A DNA stretch of 64,000 nucleotides from BCD1 sp965230565 (GTDB lineage Bacteria; Bacteroidota; Bacteroidia; Chitinophagales; Saprospiraceae). Under the pieces are notes generated by a model. The model was not told where the DNA came from, did not search any database, and was given only the letters and a program-made list of their open reading frames with translations. How positions within the stretch are numbered: the stretch's first letter is position 1; each line of letters begins with the position of its first letter. The stretch covers positions 1 to 64,000 of the forward strand of contig CBDDLH010000008.1 in the NCBI GenBank assembly GCA_965230565.1, given 5' to 3'. The translations under genes and the position numbers were made by a program. Positions 53,913 to 61,031 of the stretch are shown piece by piece.

Positions 53913-54593
53913 TTAGTTTAATCCCAGGAAAACTGTAAATCCTAATTTCAATCCAAACGTTCCGAAAACACTCCTGTCATTATCATCATTGTCCTCTTTG
54001 TCTTTAATAGTCAATGAATTATATCCTAGTAGAAAATCAAAGGTAACCTTTTCTCCAAGAGGTGCTGCAAATCCAGCTCCACCTCCCACAGACATAATAC
54101 TGGTCTTTGACTCCATATCTTCTAAAAAGGTGTTGTCAGAATAGTCATAAGTGTTTTTAAGCGTACCAAATGACCCGGCAATTTCAACGAATGGCAATAC
54201 AGGGGCTGATAAAGGAACATAATATCTGACAAAAGGCCCGACACCTAATAGTGATTGAGAGTATTTGTTTATAAAATCTCCATCTCCTTTTGTAGAAGAT
54301 ATGGCCATGTTAATATCCAGCCCTACAGCAATGTCGTTTGTCACGAAATAACCCACCTTGGGAGACAAATTAAAAGTGGTCGATTTTTCTGGGTCGGGTT
54401 CTTCGAAACCATCCGCATCGCTTTTATACTTTACGCTTGAAAAACCGATACCCACAAAATCATTGCCAGCTCCAATCATATTAAAAGTTGATGACGACCC
54501 TACCATAACATTGCCTTGTTCTGTTTGGGCTTCCAGAGTTCCAAAATGAATCGTAGCCAGGATAACTGTTAAAAATGCAATTTTTTTCATCAT
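53913..54593 (-). CDS. Outer-membrane beta-barrel protein
   Basis: A 226-residue protein with a signal peptide (KKIAFLTVILATIHFGTLEAQ). The mature part alternates hydrophobic and polar residues in strands of 9-11 residues (FNLSPKVGYFV, DIAVGLDINMAIS, LLGVGPFVRYYVPL, FLPFVEIAGSFGTL-like), ending FGLKLGFTVFLGLN, typical of an 8-10-strand barrel. It shares a strong terminator with the converging gene. Function not assigned. Confidence 0.85.
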   Translation of the reverse strand: MMKKIAFLTVILATIHFGTLEAQTEQGNVMVGSSSTFNMIGAGNDFVGIGFSSVKYKSDADGFEEPDPEKSTTFNLSPKVGYFVTNDIAVGLDINMAISSTKGDGDFINKYSQSLLGVGPFVRYYVPLSAPVLPFVEIAGSFGTLKNTYDYSDNTFLEDMESKTSIMSVGGGAGFAAPLGEKVTFDFLLGYNSLTIKDKEDNDDNDRSVFGTFGLKLGFTVFLGLN

Positions 54594-55377
54594 GCTAAGT
54601 TTTAAGGTTATTTATTGAAGTTTTTTTAATAGTTGAACCGGGTAAAAATGGAGTTTTTTACCAAAGAAAATACCTGAAAAATAATACTACGTTGCTGGGT
54701 GAAATTTATCGAGGCAGAGTCATTTTAACGTGCAAACCTTCCCTGTCGTTCTTCTGATGCCAGAGAACGAATAAGTTGTCTAAAATTTACAAAATTTTTA
54801 AAGAAATAATAGAATTATACGCCTTTTTTTTGACATTTCTCCAGCTATCTAAATCTTTAGGAGAAATTCACAAGACTCAAAAGTGGCTGGTTTAAATGAC
54901 TATATATTTAGGTAAGCCTTACACCCCCGAAGTCTTCCTGCCTTCCGGTTGCTGGTTACTAGTTGCTGGTTAAAAAAGGGGCTAACGTAAAATTCAGTGT
55001 AATCAGCTTAAGATGGCGGTTTACGGTATACGGTCCACGGCCTACGGTATTCGATGAGGAGCAGGCTGTGAATGATTTTTGTTTCACATAGTTTCAAATT
55101 AGTACGTGGACAGAACTACTTTAAATCAAATGTTTTCCTGAAGCGAAACAATTAGGCTATACCGCAGATGATCCAGCCCGTACATGAAATGTCGGGAGGG
55201 CCGTGAAGAAGCACTGAGGGCCGCAGTTTTGTTTGTTTTTCTCCGCGAAACTCCGCTTCTCTGCGAAACTTTGCGTAACAGCTCTCAGCGCCTTCTTGAT
55301 TGAATAAAGTATTTTGATCAAAACTAATTTTGTCCGCTTACTTTGTTTCAGGAGGTTTTTGGTGTTAAACCCTATTT
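54594..55377. other. Long intergenic region with repeats and a duplicated gene end
   Basis: No gene seen. It contains a 25-bp copy (54919-54943) of the last codons of the porQ-like gene at 55850, GGTTGCTGGTTACT-type repeats (54947-54972) that recur near 53833 and 56935, and mosaic-repeat sequence (55195-55300, GCACTGAGGGCCGCAG and TCCGCGAAACTCCGC). Confidence 0.6.
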
Positions 55378-55557
55378 TTATGCGTGATACCATATGATTA
55401 TCATAGCAAAAACGGACATGCCCACAAATCCGTTTATCATGATATCATCTCCCATATACTCTTTAAATGATTTTTCCCTGTTGAAAGGCTTGAAAATCAA
55501 CCAGCGAATGAAGGCTCCCGGAAAGGAGAAGATTACTGTTGTTAAAATCAGGGCGAG
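55378..55557 (-). pseudogene. Tiny membrane-protein reading frame without an ATG (59 codons)
   Basis: Reading on the minus strand from 55557 to the stop at 55378 gives ILTTVIFSFPGAFIRWLIF, then a charged loop (NREKSFKEYMGDD), then a second hydrophobic segment (GFVGMSVFAMIIIWYHA). This is a convincing two-helix membrane protein, but there is no ATG before the first helix, only ATT or CTG. I recall small Flavobacteria/Bacteroidota proteins with the same FPGAFIRW motif. Either a rare start is used or the 5' end is decayed. A related fragment lies at 55585-55671. Confidence 0.45.
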
Positions 55558-55584
55558 TTATAGCTACGGAAATTCACAATGGCA

Positions 55585-55671
55585 TTAAAACTGTCTGCTA
55601 AAAATCCAGCAGAAATGACGGATAATTGCACCGGGCATTCCGAAAACGATTAAAAAAATAGTTGAGAAGGA
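55585..55671 (-). pseudogene. Related membrane-protein fragment (28 codons)
   Basis: Minus-strand frame reading STIFLIVFGMPGAIIRHFCW and ending shortly after. GMPGAIIRH matches SFPGAFIRW of the frame at 55378, so the two are a tandem pair from one small family. The second half is missing here, so this copy looks truncated. Confidence 0.4.
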
Positions 55672-55849
55672 TTAAATTCTAGGTAAACCCTTTCAAAAGC
55701 TACGGGGCTTTGAATTTGATATTTCTAAAAATGAGGTTGCTGCTTAGTTTCCTTTATGATTGGTATTAAAAATTGTATATTTTTTGCAGCAATAATTCAA
55801 TTTCTTTTGCGTTCTATTTAGTTGCTTTTAAAATACCTGCTTTTGAGGT

Positions 55850-56923
55850 TTACACCCCCGAAGTCTTCCTGCCTCCGCCAAACTCCCCCAAATTGGTGGA
55901 GATCCCGATATGGTGAACCTTCTGACCCAGGTGGAAATTAGAGCGGCCATAATCCAGCCGGAAGGTTTTGACTTTCACACCAAACCCAAAGGAAAATCCG
56001 GAAAATCCGCGGAAATTGGAAATGGTCATTTCTTTTTGTCGAAGGTGGCTGTATCCCAATCTCAGCCTCAGGTTTTCTTTTTTACCTAGGAGGAATTCTC
56101 CGCTAAAGACAAAATGCCTGAATAGGTTATCTGCAAAAATGGAAGCCTGACTGCGTTCCTGCGGCTCTTCTCCCAGAAATAAAATCTCATCCTCTGCTTC
56201 CGGATCATCATAGAGGATATCCCATTTGTCAAAGTAACGATAAACGATGGATAAACGGAAAGGCAGGTATTTGAGTTGTTTGGAAACACCCACCTGCATT
56301 TCGAAAGGAATTCTTTCGGGGTTATCTTCCCTATACGTCGACAACTGGGTGCCGAGATTTTTTGCCAGGAGAGTAACGGATAACCTTTTCGAGGTATCAG
56401 CATAAGTTGCGGAGAGATCAGTGGACAGTCCCAGAGAGTTATAGGATTCAAAAGAGGAGGTGATTAGTTTGACGTTCGCACCAAGTGTCAGGCGCTCCTG
56501 CCATTGATAACCGGCTCCCAGGGTAATGGCAAATTCGTTGGCTTTAAAGGTTCCCAGAACATCCCCTCTGTCATCCGTTAAGTCAAAGGTGCCGTAACTG
56601 GTATATTGAATGCCTCCGTGGAAAGTAGTATTCCATTGGGAAACATGATGCCCGTAACCGAAATAGCCGAATTTGATGCCCGCCACATGAAATCCCTGGT
56701 TAAAACTAAGACTACCATGCATCCTCTCATTGAGAAGTGAAGGGGTGTGGTAGGCAAGAGCTACATCCTCATCGGAAACGGTTATCAGGTGCCCCCCAAG
56801 AGCAGAGATCCTGGAAGAGGATGGCAGGTTCATAAAGTCATATGTGGTCTGCCCGCCAATCTGGCCGAAAGATTCTATAAGAATTGATGTGAAAAATAGG
56901 AGCGCGAGTAGTTTTTTAGTCAT
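55850..56923 (-). CDS. porQ: Type IX secretion system protein PorQ-like
   Basis: A 357-residue protein from the ATG at 56923 (MTKKLLALLFFTSILIESFGQ, signal peptide). Upstream in-frame codons fall in a GGTTGCTGG-type repeat and are not expected to be coding. The mature protein begins IGGQTTYDFMNLPSSSRISALGGHL, the PorV/PorQ (FadL-like barrel) N-terminal pattern, and continues with barrel strands to the end. PorQ is an outer-membrane component associated with type IX secretion, which exports adhesins, gliding proteins and enzymes in Bacteroidota. The last 25 bases are duplicated at 54919. Confidence 0.87.
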   Translation of the reverse strand: MTKKLLALLFFTSILIESFGQIGGQTTYDFMNLPSSSRISALGGHLITVSDEDVALAYHTPSLLNERMHGSLSFNQGFHVAGIKFGYFGYGHHVSQWNTTFHGGIQYTSYGTFDLTDDRGDVLGTFKANEFAITLGAGYQWQERLTLGANVKLITSSFESYNSLGLSTDLSATYADTSKRLSVTLLAKNLGTQLSTYREDNPERIPFEMQVGVSKQLKYLPFRLSIVYRYFDKWDILYDDPEAEDEILFLGEEPQERSQASIFADNLFRHFVFSGEFLLGKKENLRLRLGYSHLRQKEMTISNFRGFSGFSFGFGVKVKTFRLDYGRSNFHLGQKVHHIGISTNLGEFGGGRKTSGV

Positions 56924-57011
56924 GGTGTCTAGTTTCTGGTTGCTGGTGGGCTGGTTTCTGGTTGCTGGATTATTTAAACTAGTAACGAGCAACCAGTAAC
57001 ATGTAACTGAA

Positions 57012-57737
57012 TTACTGAATTTCTTCTTTTTTCCAAATGGTTTTACAGATACCGTTCTTGCAGTTCATGGTTTTTATATGTTCTCCGTTCTCGTCATAAA
57101 GTTTTAAGGAGCCATGTTCATTATCGCCACCCTTGTATGTACCTTCCGCTTTTAGCTTCCCGTTAGGATGGAATTCCTTGAAAGGGCCATTTTCTTCATT
57201 ATCCCGGAAGGTAACTTCCTCCATCAATTGCCCTGTATCATAATATCTTACCCAGGTACTGTCCATTACATTGTTGACATAGTTGCCTTCCTGTTCCAGT
57301 TTTCCGTTTGGGTGGAAAACCTGATAAAGACCATCAAAATTTCCATGAGAATAATGCTCAACGATTTGCCGGGTTCCTGTTTCTACATAGAAAATTATAC
57401 GACTACCGTGCAAGGTGTCATTTTCATAATTAGCCGCTTCAATAATCCTGCCGAGAGTATCTTTACGAAGGTAGAGTCCCTGTTTTGCAAAATCAGATTT
57501 TTTGCGACTATATTCAACTGTGTTATCGTATTCGTCTTTCATGGAAACTACTTCAAGATCACTTGCCAGCTTGTCGAAGGTAAAATAGTCTTTTGAAGGT
57601 CCCATGGTTGGAGCTACTTTCTCTTCATTGTCATCTTCCAAATCATCGGTAACCTCATTGACCCCCTGGTTTTCACAATTGGTAGCCAAAAGGCCTAATC
57701 CGATAATCACACTGTATAGTCCAATCTTTTTCCACAT
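57012..57737 (-). CDS. MORN-repeat lipoprotein
   Basis: A 241-residue protein from the ATG at 57737, which gives a lipoprotein signal (IGLYSVIIGLGLLATNC). Residues about 85-225 are MORN-type repeats (DGLYQVFHPNGKLEQEG, STWVRYYDTGQLMEEV, NGPFKEFHPNGKLKAEG), as in YwqK-like proteins. Such repeats are short beta hairpins that usually mediate binding. It ends with a CKNGIC pair that could form a disulfide. Some relatives are annotated as antitoxins; nothing here supports that. Confidence 0.85.
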   Translation of the reverse strand: MWKKIGLYSVIIGLGLLATNCENQGVNEVTDDLEDDNEEKVAPTMGPSKDYFTFDKLASDLEVVSMKDEYDNTVEYSRKKSDFAKQGLYLRKDTLGRIIEAANYENDTLHGSRIIFYVETGTRQIVEHYSHGNFDGLYQVFHPNGKLEQEGNYVNNVMDSTWVRYYDTGQLMEEVTFRDNEENGPFKEFHPNGKLKAEGTYKGGDNEHGSLKLYDENGEHIKTMNCKNGICKTIWKKEEIQ

Positions 57738-57872
57738 AATAATCTGAGTTTTATTGTGCATACTGCAATAACGGCAAATATTCATTTGAATTATTGTTAG
57801 AAATACTATTTTTTGGAAAAATAGTATTTCTGCCAGCCCGGCGACTGAAGAGGACTGCTGACTGTGAATGAA

Positions 57873-59708
57873 TCAATGTGTCTGGTCAAAGTCCTGAACA
57901 ATCCTCAGGGCCATTTCGATATCATCATAAAATTCCTTGATCAGGGGGAAGCTGAGATTAGACCTCAGTATCCGGGGTTCAAGGATATCCTTTTCGGAAG
58001 AGATCCCGGCAAAAATTTCTTTATTGATGAAAGAAATGTATACATCCTTTTTATTCTTCTCAATAAAGTGAACGATGGCCTCCTGCATAGGATCTGAAAG
58101 AATACTGACCACATGTGTATCTTCCGTTGCATAAACCATAAATTTTTCCCGGAAAGATTCATTCAGGATTTCGTGGTCTACATTTTGTCCGCCCAGCCAG
58201 GTAAAGTTTTTGATGGCCCGTGTGAGAAATTGACGCTTTTTGCGAGGCCATATAATGATCTTACCTTCTGTTTCTTCATTAAAAATAGCATGCAGAAAAA
58301 CGCCCTTGAAGTTGGTTTGTAATTTATTGCTCACAGGAGAAACTTCCCTTACATCCAATTCGCATAATTCAAAATCCATTTCTCCAATCTTACCCGTGAT
58401 ATAATCCTCGCCCTTATAAAAATCGGCTCCTGTACTAAAAATTCCGCTGCTCATAAACCTGCCTTTGTCAATAAACTTTTTAGAATCGTATTTCAATTCC
58501 TGGTAATTGACCAGTTGTTCGTTCATGAAATGCAGGATAAGACCAACTATCCTGGGTTTGAAGGTGAGTACAAATCTTCGAATTCTCGACCCGAGGTAGA
58601 AAATATAAACCCCAACTGGCAAAGTCAGCAGCAGGGTCAGGAGAAAGATGTTAATATAGATATCCAGAATGATCAAAATGATCAATAGTGTTCCGGAAAG
58701 GAAAAGGAGGTTCAACAGTCTTTTCCGGCTATTTTCCATCCTCAACAGTTCGGGATAAATGCTGTGGTTATAAAAAATCCGGAATTCTCCTTCCCGCTGT
58801 TTTTTACCGGCATTGATCATTTGCAGCAAGACCCCCTCTTTCATAGAATAAGGGGAGAAGACGATTTCTGATGCTCCGGTAATCTTTAGGATATACTTCA
58901 TTAACAGAAATGCCACCACGATCATGTCTACCCTTTTTTTCGGCAGGTTCTCCATTTCCAGTCTTTCATTGAAAGTGGCGGAAACAATAGTTTGGAAAAA
59001 AGCCTTAAACTGGTCGATCGAAATGGTAAAGGGTTTGCTGCTGTCTTCCTGATAACTCAGCTGCTGCAAGACATCAAAAGATCCTGCTGCCCCAATGAGT
59101 CGTTTGATCTGATATTTTTCAATGGTACGGGCCAGGGGTTGTAATTGCTCCTCCAGGAATTGGTGCAAGACTTCCCTTTCCTCCATGGAGATAGGATCGC
59201 TTTTATGGAATTTATGGAAAAGTACCGCAATGCCCACCGGGAAACTTTGAGCCCAGAGAATTCCCGATTTGTTGACAATAATAAATTCAACACTTCCGCC
59301 CCCGATATCCATGATCAGGTCGGGTTCATTTTTGGTGGGAACCATATAATTCACCCCGGCATAGATCAGCCGCGCCTCCCTCGATCCACTAATGAGCTGG
59401 ATCTTTAATTCTGATTCCTGTTTGACTTTTTGGATAAATTCTTCTCCATTGGAAGCGGTCCGCAATGCTGCGGTTCCCAGAGCCATATGAGTGGCTACAT
59501 CAAATTCATCCAGCTTCTGCCGGAAGCTTCTCATTGCTTCGAGACCTCTTTCAAATGCTTCCGGACAAATAGAGTCAATACCTTTGGCCGCCAGTTTTAC
59601 AAATCGCCTTTCCCTGTAGATCTCGCGAAAGCCATCAGCCCCGTCGTCCTCGGCAATGAGGAGATGGAATGTGTTGGTTCCTAAATCTATTACGGCGTAT
59701 CTGTACAT
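57873..59708 (-). CDS. Ppx/GppA phosphatase fused to a membrane DUF3137-like domain
   Basis: A 611-residue protein. Residues 1-310 form an exopolyphosphatase/pppGpp-phosphatase (actin-fold) domain: YAVIDLGTNTFHLLIA at the N-terminus, ALGTAALRTA, ISGSREARLIYAG, DIGGGSVEFIIV, FPVGIAVLFHKF and GAAGSFDVL. Two membrane segments follow (about 330-375, LLNLLFLSGTLLIILIILD and TLLLTLPVGVYIFYLG). The C-terminal 220 residues resemble DUF3137: SGIFSTGADFYKGEDYITG, FKGVFLHAIFNEETEGKIII. Ppx/GppA proteins are normally soluble and of 300-510 residues with a C-terminal HD-like domain, so this membrane-tethered fusion is unusual. Likely hydrolyses polyphosphate or pppGpp at the inner membrane. Confidence 0.85.
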   Translation of the reverse strand: MYRYAVIDLGTNTFHLLIAEDDGADGFREIYRERRFVKLAAKGIDSICPEAFERGLEAMRSFRQKLDEFDVATHMALGTAALRTASNGEEFIQKVKQESELKIQLISGSREARLIYAGVNYMVPTKNEPDLIMDIGGGSVEFIIVNKSGILWAQSFPVGIAVLFHKFHKSDPISMEEREVLHQFLEEQLQPLARTIEKYQIKRLIGAAGSFDVLQQLSYQEDSSKPFTISIDQFKAFFQTIVSATFNERLEMENLPKKRVDMIVVAFLLMKYILKITGASEIVFSPYSMKEGVLLQMINAGKKQREGEFRIFYNHSIYPELLRMENSRKRLLNLLFLSGTLLIILIILDIYINIFLLTLLLTLPVGVYIFYLGSRIRRFVLTFKPRIVGLILHFMNEQLVNYQELKYDSKKFIDKGRFMSSGIFSTGADFYKGEDYITGKIGEMDFELCELDVREVSPVSNKLQTNFKGVFLHAIFNEETEGKIIIWPRKKRQFLTRAIKNFTWLGGQNVDHEILNESFREKFMVYATEDTHVVSILSDPMQEAIVHFIEKNKKDVYISFINKEIFAGISSEKDILEPRILRSNLSFPLIKEFYDDIEMALRIVQDFDQTH

Positions 59709-59723
59709 AAAACGAATTCCATG

Positions 59724-60260
59724 TTATTGACCCTGCTGCATGTTTTGCTGAGCAGCTTTTTTCTGTGCGTTCACCTGAGCAAAAATATTGGAGAAAAAAT
59801 TCACCCCACTTGGAGTTAAATTATTGGCGTATGCATATTTCCCATCTTCATAAAAAAGGAAATATAGACATTCCTGCCGGAAAAAGATATCCGCTTCGGC
59901 AGCATTACGACCCTGAATCTGGAAAAATATCCTGCCTACCGGCTGACAACCGGCATTGAGGGTTTGCGGAACCGTGGTAGAAACATAATTCAACATTCCA
60001 CGAATGTCCTTAGGGTTGCTCTGATTGATAGAGAAGGATTCATAATAAAAGATGACATCCACATAATCACAGCTATCAAACAATATTTTTACCTTTTCCT
60101 GAGGGTAACCTGGCAGGGTGTTAGCAGTAGTGCCTGCATTTGCAGGGGGAGTCTCCGTGTTAGCAGGGGTAGAAGTGTCGGAAGTTTTTCCCTTGTCAGT
60201 TTCTGAGCCACATGCATAAATAAATACTGCCAGGATCGAGATGAAAATTAACTGTTTCAT
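59724..60260 (-). CDS. Lipoprotein of unknown function
   Basis: A 178-residue protein with a lipobox (ISILAVFIYACGS, Cys about 17), a Thr/Pro/Ala-rich linker (about 25-50) and a compact domain with Cys residues that may pair (SCDYVD, NAGCQPVG, QECLYF). The C-terminus is Gln-rich. It lies 15 bases upstream of the Ppx-fusion gene on the same strand, so it is probably translated from the same transcript and may be its envelope partner. Not recognised. Confidence 0.8.
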   Translation of the reverse strand: MKQLIFISILAVFIYACGSETDKGKTSDTSTPANTETPPANAGTTANTLPGYPQEKVKILFDSCDYVDVIFYYESFSINQSNPKDIRGMLNYVSTTVPQTLNAGCQPVGRIFFQIQGRNAAEADIFFRQECLYFLFYEDGKYAYANNLTPSGVNFFSNIFAQVNAQKKAAQQNMQQGQ

Positions 60261-60298
60261 TAGTATATTTTTCTAAATATTTTGATTTGAAATAGTAA

Positions 60299-60889
60299 TC
60301 AAAAATGATACATAGCTCTTAATCCGATTACTCTGCTGAAAAACCTTCCGTTGTCAGAGTTCGCCTGGAAATTACTGAGCGACTTTGACCATCTCAAGTT
60401 AAAGGACAGGTTCTCATTAACGAGCAAACTTGTTTCCACAATAAAGGAAAAAATGTTCGAATTATAGTCCTGAAATGCAGAAATATCGGCCCCGGTTACA
60501 TCGATCACCTTGTAATTGATCATCCTCGCATAAGAAAAGCCTGTGCCAAGCTTAAACTTCCATTCATTAAAATGCAACAATACCGGCACTTCGACCATAT
60601 TGAATTGCAATTTGTCATAATTCAAACTGAAATCATCCGCAGAGGCTTTACTGCCCTGTTGGGTATATAAAATACTCAATCCCATTTCCCAACGTTCGGT
60701 AAAAATAGTGTATACCTTTAATCCGCCCTGAAGTCCCAGGTGGTGAAAGCCAATGAGGTCATCTCCATCGACCTGATTAAAATTCGCGCCGACCACTGCC
60801 GCCGCTTTGAATCGCTGCTGAGCCTCCCCACTCGTCGAAATAGTAAGGAAAAGCATTATCGTCAGAGCGGATATTATGATTCTTTTCAT
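60299..60889 (-). CDS. Outer-membrane beta-barrel protein (PorT-like)
   Basis: A 196-residue protein with a signal peptide (ending SGEAQ). The mature part has PorT-family-like strands: FKAAAVVGANFNQVDGDDLIGFHHLGLQGGLKVY, WEMGLSILYTQQGSKA, FNMVEVPVLLHF, FKLGTGFSYARMI, and ends RVIGLRAMYHF. First gene of a minus-strand run with the lipoprotein and the Ppx fusion. A remarkable 10-bp-period array lies directly upstream. Confidence 0.85.
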   Translation of the reverse strand: MKRIIISALTIMLFLTISTSGEAQQRFKAAAVVGANFNQVDGDDLIGFHHLGLQGGLKVYTIFTERWEMGLSILYTQQGSKASADDFSLNYDKLQFNMVEVPVLLHFNEWKFKLGTGFSYARMINYKVIDVTGADISAFQDYNSNIFSFIVETSLLVNENLSFNLRWSKSLSNFQANSDNGRFFSRVIGLRAMYHF

Positions 60890-60901
60890 AAGTATAGGTC
60901 T

Positions 60902-61012
60902 GGTTTATATTGTTTCACATTGTTTAATTTTGTTTGAGATGGTTTGAAATCGTTTAGGAGGGTTTAAAAAGCAACATAGAACCATATCAAACCAAGTCAA
61001 ACTACTTCAAAT
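60902..61012. repeat. 10-bp-period GTTT array and inverted AAAC array
   Basis: From 60902 the tetramer GTTT recurs once every 10 bases seven times (tgtttcacat, tgtttaattt, tgtttgagat, ggtttgaaat, cgtttaggag, ggttta). After a 12-base gap the complement recurs at the same period (AGAACCATAT, CAAACCAAGT, CAAACTACTT, CAAATAC). The period is close to one helical turn, so all copies face the same side of the DNA. It fills the gap between recG and the barrel gene. Confidence 0.8.
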
Positions 61013-61031
61013 ACTTTTTATCATTATTCCC

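Noticed and set aside
55157..55588. ORFs of 78 (minus) and 64 (plus) codons
   Set aside because: The first runs through mosaic repeat sequence; the second is antisense to the small membrane-protein frame at 55378.
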